A DNA stretch of 40,166 bases from Pseudolabrys sp. (GTDB taxonomy: Bacteria > Pseudomonadota > Alphaproteobacteria > Rhizobiales > Xanthobacteraceae): assembly GCA_030655215.1 (NCBI GenBank), contig JAURVZ010000014.1, positions 1 to 40,166 on the forward strand, in the 5' to 3' direction. Shown here piece after piece: positions 7,004-14,163 of the stretch (position 1 is its first letter; every line of letters starts with the position of its first letter). A model generated the notes under the pieces. It did no database searches and was not told the DNA's origin. It saw nothing but the letters and a program-made list of their open reading frames with translations. A program made the position numbers and the translations under genes.

Positions 7004-7777
7004 TCAGCGCTGGAAGGCGAGGCTCGGCTGTTCTTTCCAGGTCGGCGCCGGATGATTGCGATAGCGCGCAATGTCCGCCTGTAATTGATTGAGCGTCCGC
7101 TCGACGTCGACCGCTTGCGGCGACGGCGCTGAAATCACCAGCCGCTCTAATGCAAACCGGTACGACGACGCGCGATGCCCGATGCTGCTGCGTACCTCGC
7201 CGATGACGCGGGCATTTTCGCGGATGCGGTTGAGGGTGTCCTTGCGCTCGGCTTCGCTGAGCGAGCTGACGTGGTCCAGGCTGCGGCGGCGCTTGTGATC
7301 CATGTCCTGCACGCGGCCGGCGGTCTCGAAGAACTGCGGCAGACGCGTCGAGTCATTGCGAATGTCGTCGGTTAGCCGCGCATAGCGCGCCATCGGCGAG
7401 CGATCGTTCACTTTCATCAAGTGATTATAATAGACGCTGCGGTCGGTCGCTTCGCGCGTCGTGGTGCGGATCGTTCCGTATTCGCGGCCGACCTGATCAA
7501 AATTCTGCCGGTGATATGGCGGCTCGATCAACGGAAAGGCGAGATCGCGTAACTGGCGCTCGTCGTCGGTCAGATCGAAACTGGAGGGTGAAATCGGTTC
7601 GCCGGCGCGGTCGTCGCGGCCGACCCAGTCGTGAATGTCATCACGCACCAAAGTGCGGTTGAGTTCGCCGAAGTCGCCTTGCATGCCGCAGCCGGCGAGC
7701 AGCGTCATAGCCGCAACCGCAAACAGGGGCGCGCACAAGATGCGCGAGATCAACGTCCGCTGTCGCGAATTCCGCAT
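7004..7777 (-). CDS. Predicted lipoprotein, unknown function
   Basis: The 257-residue product has a basic N-terminus, a hydrophobic helix and a lipobox 'LLAGCG' with the cysteine near residue 30, so it should be a lipid-anchored envelope protein. The mature part is charged and helical ('DLTDDERQLRDLAFPLIEPPYHRQNF', 'DDIRNDSTRLPQFFETAGRVQDMD', 'ALERLVISAPSPQAVDVERTLNQLQADIARY'), with no recognised enzymatic motif. It lies 24 bases after the small GEVIQFP gene on the same strand and is probably co-transcribed with it. Similar proteins occur as hypothetical lipoproteins in Bradyrhizobium-like genomes, from memory. Confidence 0.75.
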   Translation of the reverse strand: MRNSRQRTLISRILCAPLFAVAAMTLLAGCGMQGDFGELNRTLVRDDIHDWVGRDDRAGEPISPSSFDLTDDERQLRDLAFPLIEPPYHRQNFDQVGREYGTIRTTTREATDRSVYYNHLMKVNDRSPMARYARLTDDIRNDSTRLPQFFETAGRVQDMDHKRRRSLDHVSSLSEAERKDTLNRIRENARVIGEVRSSIGHRASSYRFALERLVISAPSPQAVDVERTLNQLQADIARYRNHPAPTWKEQPSLAFQR

Positions 7778-7801
7778 CGTGTCCCTTGCATCGAAACCGG
7801 T

Positions 7802-7999
7802 CTAGCGGGCCAAACGGCGGCGGCGCTTGCGGCCCGGTGTCTTGCCGGCATCCGGCTCCGAACCATTGGTGCCGTCAGGCCCGCGATCGATCCTGACCAC
7901 CGGAAGAATGATGACAGTCGCCGACTCTGATCCGGAGTCGATGTAGCGGCCGCCACTTTTGTAGCTGCCTTCTTCTGGAAATTGGATGACTTCGCCCAT
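7802..7999 (-). CDS. 65-residue 'GEVIQFP' small protein
   Basis: The product begins MGEVIQFPEEGSYK and ends in a strongly basic tail (PGRKRRRRLAR). The opening M-G-E-V-I-Q-F-P is a hallmark of short conserved rhizobial proteins of unknown function. There is no membrane segment. It heads a two-gene minus-strand unit with the lipoprotein. The polybasic end suggests binding to nucleic acid or to an acidic partner, which is inference. Confidence 0.65.
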   Translation of the reverse strand: MGEVIQFPEEGSYKSGGRYIDSGSESATVIILPVVRIDRGPDGTNGSEPDAGKTPGRKRRRRLAR

Positions 8000-8132
8000 T
8001 GCAGTCCCCTATTCCGTTCCGGCACAAAAACCGCACTCGCTCCAGCATGTCCCTTTTACAAACGACGTTGCCTCATTGGGACCATGCACGCGGACTCGCC
8101 GGATCGGCTTTCCCGATTAAGGGGCTGCAAGG

Positions 8133-8147
8133 TTAACGCTATGTTAA
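8133..8147. promoter_or_regulatory. Perfect CtrA box TTAA-N7-TTAA
   Basis: TTAA (8133-8136), seven bases, then TTAA (8144-8147) exactly fits the consensus for the alphaproteobacterial cell-cycle regulator CtrA. It lies 56 bases upstream of the preferred ATG of the DUF2336 gene, a sensible distance for activation or repression of its promoter. The match is rare by chance in such GC-rich DNA, but binding is not shown. Confidence 0.6.
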
Positions 8148-8202
8148 AGCGACCTTACTAATGTGGCCCTGTTGTTGAACTTGTGCAGCGTTGGTGTTCC
8201 CG

Positions 8203-9108
8203 ATGAAGCTTTCTGCCTATCCGCGTCTCGATGGCTTGGTCGATCTGGCTTGCCGGGATGGCGTCGATGTCCGCCCCACATTGTTGCGCGTCCTGACCGA
8301 TCTGTACGTGCAAAAGCCGACACATAGCGCCGACGAGGTCACCCAATATGTCGAATTGACCCTGGGGCTGATCGACACGGTCGATGACGCGACCCGCGCC
8401 GCCGTGGCCGCCAGCCTTGCCCATTATCCCGCTGCGCCCGCCACTGTTCTGGCCCGGCTCGGCATGACACCGCCCGGCGTGACAGCGCCCGTCGCTTCAC
8501 CGGTGCTGCCCGATGTCGACTTCGCCGCGCGCGGCGTCGAAGACACTGACACCCAGACCGACACGCTGGTCGACCTGTTCTTTGACGCCAATAGCGAAGA
8601 CCGCCGGATCATCCTGCTTTATTTCGATGCCGCCGCGGCCACCTCGCTGCCGCTGCCGGCAGTGGCTTCCGCCGATATCATCAAGCGGCTCGAGAACGCC
8701 GCGCTCCAGCGCAACACCACCGAGCTCAGCCGCACGCTCGAAAGCGCGCTGCGCATTCCGCGCAAACTGGCCGAGCGCGTTGCCGGCGATGCGTCTGGTG
8801 AGCCCTTCGTTGTCGCCGCCAAGGCGCTCGGCATGAAGGCTGCCGTCTTGCAGCGTGTGCTCTTGTTCCTCAACCCGTCCGTCGGCCAGTCGGTGCAGCG
8901 GGTTTATGACCTCGCCGAGCTGTTCGACGAGCTGACGCGCGAAGCGGCTGAACGCATGCTTGCGATCTGGCGCAGCCAGGACGCCGCGACCGCGCCCGTA
9001 CACCAACCGGTTTATGGGGCTGATGGCCGCCGCGATAGCCGGATGCAAACGGCACAGCGTGATGCACTTCCCGCCGCGCAAATTGATCTGCGTAAGGCGA
9101 AAGCGTAG
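8203..9108 (+). CDS. DUF2336-domain protein
   Basis: This 301-residue protein matches the DUF2336 family (PF10098) in length and in alpha-helical, repeat-like architecture: 'YVQKPTHSADEVTQYVELTLGLIDTVDDATRAAVAASLAHYPAAPATVLARL' near the start, then further HEAT-like helices around 'ALRIPRKLAERVAGDASGEPFVVAAKALGM'. It is likely cytosolic and a protein-interaction scaffold; no catalytic motif is seen. The ATG at 8203 is preferred; a TTG at 8191 would add four residues. An exact CtrA box lies 56 bases upstream. The stop codon is contained in an inverted repeat shared with the convergent DUF1491 gene. Confidence 0.85.
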   Translation: MKLSAYPRLDGLVDLACRDGVDVRPTLLRVLTDLYVQKPTHSADEVTQYVELTLGLIDTVDDATRAAVAASLAHYPAAPATVLARLGMTPPGVTAPVASPVLPDVDFAARGVEDTDTQTDTLVDLFFDANSEDRRIILLYFDAAAATSLPLPAVASADIIKRLENAALQRNTTELSRTLESALRIPRKLAERVAGDASGEPFVVAAKALGMKAAVLQRVLLFLNPSVGQSVQRVYDLAELFDELTREAAERMLAIWRSQDAATAPVHQPVYGADGRRDSRMQTAQRDALPAAQIDLRKAKA

Positions 9109-9191
9109 AGCGGATTAGCGAAGCGTAATCCGCCGCCCAGCTGAATGGCGGGTTACGCCTTCGGCCAACCCGCACAACGCCCGCGCTCTAC
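9105..9191. repeat. Long inverted intergenic repeat spanning two convergent stop codons
   Basis: GTAGAGCG (9105-9112) and CGCTCTAC (9184-9191) are perfect inverted arms enclosing two smaller hairpins: GCGGATTAGCGAAGCGTAATCCGC and a GCGGGTTACGCC...CAACCCGC fold. The composite element resembles the dispersed 'GCGGATTA-CG-AAGCGTAATCCGCC' palindromes common in rhizobial genomes. Its outer arms supply the TAG stop of the DUF2336 gene and the TAG stop of the convergent DUF1491 gene. It could act as a bidirectional transcript end or an mRNA-stabilising structure. Confidence 0.75.
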
Positions 9192-9538
9192 TCAACAATC
9201 CTGTCGAGGAAATGCCGGCCGGCTTTGTCCTCGACCTCGACCACCCAGATGTCCGGGTCGAAACGCTTTTCCTTCTGCAGCCGCGCATCGATCTCTGCCG
9301 TCGGCACCGGGCCTTCCCGCCCTGTCACGATTGTAAAGCGCCGGTCCGTCGGCGAAGCCTGATCGAACGCCGCCTGCGGCGCCGGGCCATACAACGTGCC
9401 GGTGCCGTCGAGCTGGTTGTTGACAATGAACACAGCGCCCGCCTCTTCCGCGCCGCGTTTCACAACAGCGGCGAAGGCGCCTTCTACTTGCGCGCGGCGC
9501 ATGTAAGCCGCCACCCATATTCCTGATTTCAAACGCAT
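9188..9538 (-). CDS. DUF1491 family protein
   Basis: The 116-residue product begins MRLKSGIWVAAYMRRAQVEGAF and continues 'AAVVKRGAEEAGAVFIVNNQLDGTGTLYGPAPQAAFD', ending 'RFDPDIWVVEVEDKAGRHFLDRIVE'. This is the characteristic layout of the alphaproteobacterial DUF1491 family (PF07372), whose function is unknown. It is cytosolic, with no signal peptide. It lies 36 bases downstream of the peptidoglycan-binding-domain gene on the same strand, so it may form the end of a kinase/PG-binding/DUF1491 operon. Confidence 0.88.
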   Translation of the reverse strand: MRLKSGIWVAAYMRRAQVEGAFAAVVKRGAEEAGAVFIVNNQLDGTGTLYGPAPQAAFDQASPTDRRFTIVTGREGPVPTAEIDARLQKEKRFDPDIWVVEVEDKAGRHFLDRIVE

Positions 9539-9574
9539 CGCTTGTCGATACCACGAAGCGACGCCAAGCCGCTA

Positions 9575-10330
9575 TTACTCCAGCGGGCGCCCGGTCATAC
9601 CGGCCAGCTCACGCACGAAGCGGTCCGAGATCTGCCCGGTGACCGGCAGCCGGTGATCGCGCTCGAACTTCTCGATCGCCACCCGCGTCTCCGGATCATA
9701 AGCGCCGGTCGGCTTGATCTGCCCATAGCCGTAATCGGTGAGCGCGCGCTGGATCGCCAGCACGCGCTTGGACGGTGCGATCAGATCGGCAATCGGATCG
9801 TTGCGCGGCGCCGAAACGGCGGCGGCATTCGTCATCTTCGACTTCGCGCCTTGCAGCGTGCGCAGGAAGTCTTCGCTCACTTCCGGATTGACCCGCAAGC
9901 CGGCCGCTTGCAGCACGTCGCGCGTCGCTGCATCGGTCTTGGCGCCCCAGACACCGTCGGCAATGCCATCATAGGCGCCGCGTCGCGTCAGCTCGCGCTG
10001 GATTTCGACAATGATCTGCACGCGGTTGCGCGCCGGTGCCTGCACCGGCATTTCAACAGGCGCGGGAGCGGCAACTTGAACCGGCTCAGGCATGCGCGGA
10101 CGGGCGGCAACAGCGGGCGCCGGCACAGGTGCAGCACGCGTTGCGAAGATTGGCGCCGGATGCGGGCCGCTCTGCATGAACAGCGCATTGGCGAAGATCG
10201 CGCCGACAGCAGCGGTCGCCATCACAAGCGCGACGAATTCGCGCGGGTGACGGCTGATCGCAGCGCCGATGCCCGTGCCCGGTTCTTCGATCTCAACAAC
10301 AGCAGCTCGGCTTGAACGACGCTTAGGCAC
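9575..10330 (-). CDS. Membrane-anchored protein with two peptidoglycan-binding (PG_binding_1) domains
   Basis: The 251-residue protein has a short cytosolic part, one membrane helix (about residues 31-52) and a proline/alanine-rich linker. Two PG_binding_1-type repeats follow: 'IIVEIQRELTRRGAYDGIADGVWGAKTDAATRDVLQ' and 'VLAIQRALTDYGYGQIKPTGAYDPETRVAIEKFERDHRLPVTGQIS'. It should sit in the inner membrane with the binding domains in the periplasm. Its start overlaps the end of the upstream histidine kinase by eight bases, so the two are almost certainly one operon. No hydrolase domain is attached. Confidence 0.88.
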   Translation of the reverse strand: MPKRRSSRAAVVEIEEPGTGIGAAISRHPREFVALVMATAAVGAIFANALFMQSGPHPAPIFATRAAPVPAPAVAARPRMPEPVQVAAPAPVEMPVQAPARNRVQIIVEIQRELTRRGAYDGIADGVWGAKTDAATRDVLQAAGLRVNPEVSEDFLRTLQGAKSKMTNAAAVSAPRNDPIADLIAPSKRVLAIQRALTDYGYGQIKPTGAYDPETRVAIEKFERDHRLPVTGQISDRFVRELAGMTGRPLE

Positions 10331-12137
10331 TTTTCTTCACCAGAATATTGGCGACAGCGGCAAGTTCGCTGGCGCGCTCAGTCACGAGTTTGATCGGATC
10401 GACGGCAGGCCGCGGCCCTTCACAATCGATCGGCAGACGAATTGTTACGCGTGTTCCTTCGCCGAGGCGGCTACGGATATCAATGTCGCCATTGTGCAGC
10501 TTGACCAGGCCTTTGACGATCGACAGGCCGAGGCCGGAGCCGTCGTGCTTGCGATCATAGGAGGCGCGCGCCTGGAAGAAGGCTTCGCCAAGACGCGGCA
10601 AATCGGCTTCACCGATTCCGACGCCGGTGTCTTCGACGGCGATGATGATCTTCGAGCCTTCGATCTGCGCGCTCACCGTGATGCGGCCATTGCGCGGCGT
10701 GAACTTGATGGCGTTCGAGATGAGGTTGATCAGGATCTGGTTATAGGCGCGGCGGTCGCCGATGATTTCCGGCAATTCCGGCGCAATACGCGTCCGGATC
10801 TCGACGCCGGCATCGCGCGCCTTCAGGGCCAAGAGATCGCAGCAACTGATCATGGCCGGCGCCGGCGCGAAGGGCTCCGGCGTAATTTCGAAATTACCGG
10901 TTTCCATCTTCGACATATCGAGAATGCCGTTGACGACCGAGAGTAGGTGATGGCCGGAGTCGTTGATCAACTTGGCATATTCGAGACGGCGCGCCGGCGT
11001 CACCACGATCTGGTCATTCGTCAGCATGTCGGAAAAGCCGATGATCGCATTCAGCGGTGTGCGCAGTTCGTGACTCATCGTCGCCAGGAAGCGGCTCTTC
11101 GAAGCATTGGCACGTTCCTGTTCGGCGCGCGCGATTTCGATCGCCTGTTCATTGACCTTGCGGTCGCTGACATCGCGCAGCACGGCGACGACTTCGCGCT
11201 CGCCTGATTTCACCTTGTCTTTCGCCTGGTCGAGCGGACGGCAGCGCATTTCGACCCAGACGAAGCGTGCCGCCTGATGGTCGCCATCGGCTTCGCGGCG
11301 AATGCGGAATTCGACCGAGCGCGCTTCGCCGAGCGCCGCGGCATCGGCCAGCGCAGTGAGGAAGGCGGGACGGTCGGCGACATGAACGCGGTCGAACATG
11401 CCGTGACCGGACAGATCGTTCGGGCGCACGCCGAACAAGGATTCGGCAGCGGGAGAGACGAAAAGCACGGCGCCATTGCGGCCGTGTGTGCTGATGACAT
11501 CCGTCATGTTGCGCGCCAGCAGGCGATAGCGGTCTTCCTCGGCGTAGAGCAGCCAGAAGCTGGTGCGCGCAAGCGACTCGGCGCCGAGCGCCAGGCCGGT
11601 GGCGTAAAGCGCAGCAGAAACAATGCCGAGCGCGGCGAGTGCGCCCTGGCCGTTCGTCACCGGCGGCGGCAGCAAGTCAGCGGCGCCAAGCAGCAACAGA
11701 CCACCGGCAGCAAGGAGCGCGAAGGTCGATGCCAGCGCGACAACACGGCGCGACGCGGACAGCGACGCTTCCAGCGGCACAATGACCAGCCAGATGGCGG
11801 CGAAGGAACTGATGCCGCCATTGCAAAGCGCAACGACCGTTACAAGACCGGTCAACGCCAGCGATGACAGAATATGCGCGCTTTCATAGCGGCCGGTGCG
11901 CGAGAGGAAGTAGGCAATGAGGATCGGCGCAACCAGCCAGCCGAACACGCCGACTTCAAGCACGCTCGGAATGCCGCGGAAGGCGATGTAAACCGGGAAG
12001 CTCGCGAGCGCGGCGAGGCTGCCGACCAGACGCGGTGCAATGAAGGCGCGATGGCGGGCAGCCGTCAGCGCATCCTGCTGCGCCACCGGATGCACCAACG
12101 CGTCGACATAGTTCCACACTGGTGTGAGGAAACTCAC
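10323..12137 (-). CDS. Membrane PAS sensor histidine kinase, DivJ/PleC-like
   Basis: The 604-residue protein starts with about six membrane helices (residues 35-195). A PAS domain follows ('DRYRLLARNMTDVISTHG', 'VLFVSPAAESLFGV'), then a HisKA dimerisation domain with the phospho-accepting His in 'ATMSHELRTPLNAIIGFSD'. The ATPase domain has an N-box 'QILINLISNAIKFTP', G1 'VEDTGVGIGEADLP' and G2 'DGSGLGLSIVKGLV'. No receiver domain is attached, so it must pass phosphate to a separate regulator. Length, multi-helix N-terminus and HisKA sequence resemble Caulobacter DivJ; PleC is the alternative. A CtrA-like site lies about 65 bases upstream, in keeping with a cell-cycle role. The kinase call is firm; DivJ orthology is tentative. 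Confidence 0.88.
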   Translation of the reverse strand: MSFLTPVWNYVDALVHPVAQQDALTAARHRAFIAPRLVGSLAALASFPVYIAFRGIPSVLEVGVFGWLVAPILIAYFLSRTGRYESAHILSSLALTGLVTVVALCNGGISSFAAIWLVIVPLEASLSASRRVVALASTFALLAAGGLLLLGAADLLPPPVTNGQGALAALGIVSAALYATGLALGAESLARTSFWLLYAEEDRYRLLARNMTDVISTHGRNGAVLFVSPAAESLFGVRPNDLSGHGMFDRVHVADRPAFLTALADAAALGEARSVEFRIRREADGDHQAARFVWVEMRCRPLDQAKDKVKSGEREVVAVLRDVSDRKVNEQAIEIARAEQERANASKSRFLATMSHELRTPLNAIIGFSDMLTNDQIVVTPARRLEYAKLINDSGHHLLSVVNGILDMSKMETGNFEITPEPFAPAPAMISCCDLLALKARDAGVEIRTRIAPELPEIIGDRRAYNQILINLISNAIKFTPRNGRITVSAQIEGSKIIIAVEDTGVGIGEADLPRLGEAFFQARASYDRKHDGSGLGLSIVKGLVKLHNGDIDIRSRLGEGTRVTIRLPIDCEGPRPAVDPIKLVTERASELAAVANILVKKSA

Positions 12138-12201
12138 GGATCCTGTCTCACGCCTTACCAGACGCGCCCCTTTTTCTTCAGGAACACTAAGTCGAAGCCG
12201 C

Positions 12202-12216
12202 TTAAGCGAACGCTAA
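12202..12216. promoter_or_regulatory. CtrA-like half-perfect box TTAA-N7-CTAA
   Basis: TTAA at 12202-12205 and CTAA at 12213-12216, seven bases apart, match the CtrA consensus at seven of eight positions. The site is 65 bases upstream of the kinase ATG. Confidence 0.35.
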
Positions 12217-12344
12217 AGGTGGACGCCCGCGCTGCGCCGCGCGTCCGGATTGCTGTGCATTTCTGGAGCCTAGCGCCGCCAAATGGCGGTCATGGTGAAC
12301 CATCTCTTGCGATTTTGCGCGGTTCGCGGCCCTGCGCGTTATTC

Positions 12345-12361
12345 GTTACCGCAGCGGTAAC
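12345..12361. promoter_or_regulatory. Perfect 17-bp palindrome GTTACCGC-A-GCGGTAAC
   Basis: Eight-base arms match exactly around a single central A. No T-run follows, so a protein-binding operator is more likely than a terminator. The binding factor is unknown. Confidence 0.45.
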
Positions 12362-12441
12362 CATGGCATTGCGCCGAAATGAACGCATTGCGGGCGCTCG
12401 GCGTAAATAGATACAATTTTACTCAAACTTGAATGTCTCGC

Positions 12442-12476
12442 ATTTGATGCAAATTTTCGGAGAACTTGCGTCAAAT
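12442..12476. promoter_or_regulatory. Imperfect dyad ATTTGATGCAA-N13-TTGCGTCAAAT
   Basis: The two 11-base arms are inverted with ten of eleven matches and lie in an AT-rich stretch about 90-125 bases before the DUF5330 start. The centre-to-centre distance of 24 bases is near two helical turns, as expected for paired operator half-sites of a dimeric regulator. Confidence 0.4.
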
Positions 12477-12565
12477 CTGGCCAAAAATTGCTTTTCATTG
12501 CCAACGACAGCTTCAGGCCTGTCTGCTAGGTTTTGGGTAAGGCGGCAGAAAAGCCGTCGGGGATA

Positions 12566-13036
12566 ATGGGTAGTGTCATGTTCTTCCTGTTGCGAATGGG
12601 GTTCTGGCTAACCGTCGTGTGTGTGCTGCTGCCGAGCAGCGGCAGCAAGACGTCGCCGGATGCACAGATCGACGCGGTTCAGGCGGTCTCATTGGCCAGC
12701 GCGGCGATGTCGGATGCCCGCGGCTTCTGCGATCGCCAGCCGGACGCCTGCATTGTCGGCGGCAAGGTCGCGACCGCAATCGGTCACAAGGCCGAGGCTG
12801 GCGCCCGCACCATTTATGACTTCATCTCCACCAAGCTCAATGAGAAGTCTCCGGCCACCGACACGGTCGCCAATGTCGATACGTCGGCCGCTGCCGCCAA
12901 GGTCGTGCCGGCCTCGACCGGGGCTTTCGGCGGAGCCAAGGGCACGTTGACCGCGACCGATATGCAGCCGGCCTGGCAGGCCCCGGTTCCGCTGCCGCCG
13001 CGCCGTGAAGCCAAGAGCAACCGCCCGGCCGCCTGA
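12566..13036 (+). CDS. DUF5330-like small exported/membrane protein
   Basis: The 156-residue product begins MGSVMFFLLRMGFWLTVVCVLLP, a membrane segment, followed by 'DAVQAVSLASAAMSDARGFCDRQPDACIVGGKVATAIGHKAEAGARTIYDFI'. The two cysteines in the FC-RQP-AC segment are typical of the DUF5330 family in Hyphomicrobiales. The C-terminus is low complexity. The ATG at 12566 has a GGGG five bases upstream; an in-frame ATG at 12578 would also fit and matches how homologues usually begin ('MFFLLRM'). Its stop codon lies in the loop of an intrinsic terminator. Confidence 0.8.
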   Translation: MGSVMFFLLRMGFWLTVVCVLLPSSGSKTSPDAQIDAVQAVSLASAAMSDARGFCDRQPDACIVGGKVATAIGHKAEAGARTIYDFISTKLNEKSPATDTVANVDTSAAAAKVVPASTGAFGGAKGTLTATDMQPAWQAPVPLPPRREAKSNRPAA

Positions 13037-13050
13037 GCCGGGCGCTTTTT
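13022..13050 (+). terminator. Rho-independent terminator after the DUF5330 gene
   Basis: A perfect eight-base stem, CGCCCGGC (13022-13029) and GCCGGGCG (13037-13044), closes a seven-base loop that contains the TGA stop of the DUF5330 gene, and CTTTTT (13045-13050) follows. This is a textbook intrinsic terminator overlapping the end of the coding sequence. Confidence 0.85.
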
Positions 13051-13076
13051 GCCTTCGGCGCGATCCGGCCTATATA
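13049..13076 (+). promoter_or_regulatory. Probable sufE promoter, leaderless type
   Basis: TTGCCT (13049-13054), a 16-base spacer and TATATA (13071-13076) form a plausible sigma-70 promoter whose -35 overlaps the T-run of the preceding terminator. The ATG of sufE begins seven bases after the -10 hexamer and no Shine-Dalgarno sequence is present. Transcription would therefore start at or next to the start codon, giving a leaderless mRNA. Confidence 0.55.
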
Positions 13077-13083
13077 TCGCCGG

Positions 13084-13509
13084 ATGAGCGAAATTGACGA
13101 CATTGTTGAGAATTTCACCCTGCTCGATGAGTGGGACGACCGCTATCGCTATGTCATCGAACTCGGCAAGGCTTTGCCGCCGATGCCGGACAGCGACCAC
13201 ACCGACACCAACAAGGTGCAAGGCTGCGCCAGCCAGGTGTGGCTGACCTCGGCTGTGACGGGCGGCGCTGACGGGCCGGTGCTGACATTCAAGGGCGACA
13301 GCGACGCGCATATCGTGCGCGGCCTAGTGGCAATCCTGATTGCGCTTTATTCCGGCAAGCCGGCGAGCGACATCATCAAGACCGACGCGATCGAATTGTT
13401 CGACAAAATCGGCCTGCGCGAGAATTTGACGCCGCAGCGCTCGAACGGCGTGCGCTCGATGGTCGAGCGCATCCGCTCTGAAGCCTCCGCGGCGCTGGCG
13501 GCGGCTTAG
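13084..13509 (+). CDS. sufE: SufE family sulfur acceptor for Fe-S cluster assembly
   Basis: The 141-residue protein matches SufE over its whole length: 'EIDDIVENFTLLDEWDDRYRYVIELGKALPPMP', then the acceptor cysteine in 'NKVQGCASQVWLTS', and 'RGLVAILIALYSGKPASDI' and 'IGLRENLTPQRSNGVRSMVERI'. SufE takes sulfur from the SufS cysteine desulfurase and passes it to the SufBCD scaffold in the cytosol. No other suf gene is in the window, so it stands alone here. Its TAG overlaps the convergent DUF6456 stop. Confidence 0.95.
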   Translation: MSEIDDIVENFTLLDEWDDRYRYVIELGKALPPMPDSDHTDTNKVQGCASQVWLTSAVTGGADGPVLTFKGDSDAHIVRGLVAILIALYSGKPASDIIKTDAIELFDKIGLRENLTPQRSNGVRSMVERIRSEASAALAAA

Positions 13510-14078
13510 TAAGCGCCGCCCTTCGCCTGCGAATTATAGCCGTAATGCCGCGCCAAACGGTCGAGGCCGAGCAGCAGCACCACCTTGCCCGACCGCGCCG
13601 GCCAGCTCCGTTCGCGCTCAATGTCCTCGAGACCTTTGAGGAAGCAGCACAAATCCAACAGCAGCCCGGAGAATTCCGGCCCGACTGCCTCGAGCGCCTT
13701 GTTGACCCGCTGGCGCGCGGCGATCATGGCATCGGTGATGGTCGCGACGCCGCTATTGCCACGACCGGATGAAGCGGCTTCGGACCAATTCGATGTTGTG
13801 CGCGGCATCATGTGGGCGCGGGTGAAATCGGCCCGGAGCTTTTCACCGGCCTGCAACTGATGCGCCGAAACGAGTGGATGACCATCGCGGCCGCGGCGCT
13901 TTGCCAGCCAACCCAGCGGGCTCTCAGCATCGTTGACCGTGACGGGGTGCGAGCCGTGCTCAGTGGCAAGGACGCGTTCGCCCAGTTTCAGGTGCTGCGC
14001 GCGCAACGGGCCTATATCCGGCGCGTTCTCACTAGCGTTCTGGGATAGGGTAGAAGCCGCCTTGATCCTTGCTTTCAT
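13506..14078 (-). CDS. DUF6456-domain protein
   Basis: The 190-residue product carries the DUF6456 signature across residues 50-185: 'NDAESPLGWLAKRRGRDGHPLVSAHQLQAGEKLRADFTRAHMMPRTTSNW', 'ARQRVNKALEAVGPEFSGLLLDLCCFLKGLEDIERERSWPARSGKVVLLLGLDRLARHYG'. In the longer family members I recall, this domain follows a helix-turn-helix region; the N-terminus here is short. Function is unknown, probably DNA- or regulator-related. It lies 85 bases downstream of the MucR-family gene on the same strand. Its stop overlaps the sufE stop by four bases. Confidence 0.8.
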   Translation of the reverse strand: MKARIKAASTLSQNASENAPDIGPLRAQHLKLGERVLATEHGSHPVTVNDAESPLGWLAKRRGRDGHPLVSAHQLQAGEKLRADFTRAHMMPRTTSNWSEAASSGRGNSGVATITDAMIAARQRVNKALEAVGPEFSGLLLDLCCFLKGLEDIERERSWPARSGKVVLLLGLDRLARHYGYNSQAKGGAY

Positions 14079-14163
14079 TCATCGCCTCCATGTAGGGCGA
14101 ATTCCGAAATCAAGGACTTTTATCCAAAAGATAGGACAGATCAGAAAACGGCTCCGACTGATC

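Larger units (their letters stand above)
12138..12565. other. Gene-free intergenic region rich in palindromes
   Basis: This 428-base stretch separates the minus-strand histidine kinase from the plus-strand DUF5330 gene, so it must hold both promoters. I see a CtrA-like site (12202-12216), a GGACGC...GCGTCC hairpin (12221-12246), CCGCCA-AA-TGGCGG (12276-12289), a 17-base palindrome (12345-12361) and an 11-base-arm dyad (12442-12476). The part from about 12410 to 12500 is AT-rich. No convincing coding frame is present. Confidence 0.6.
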
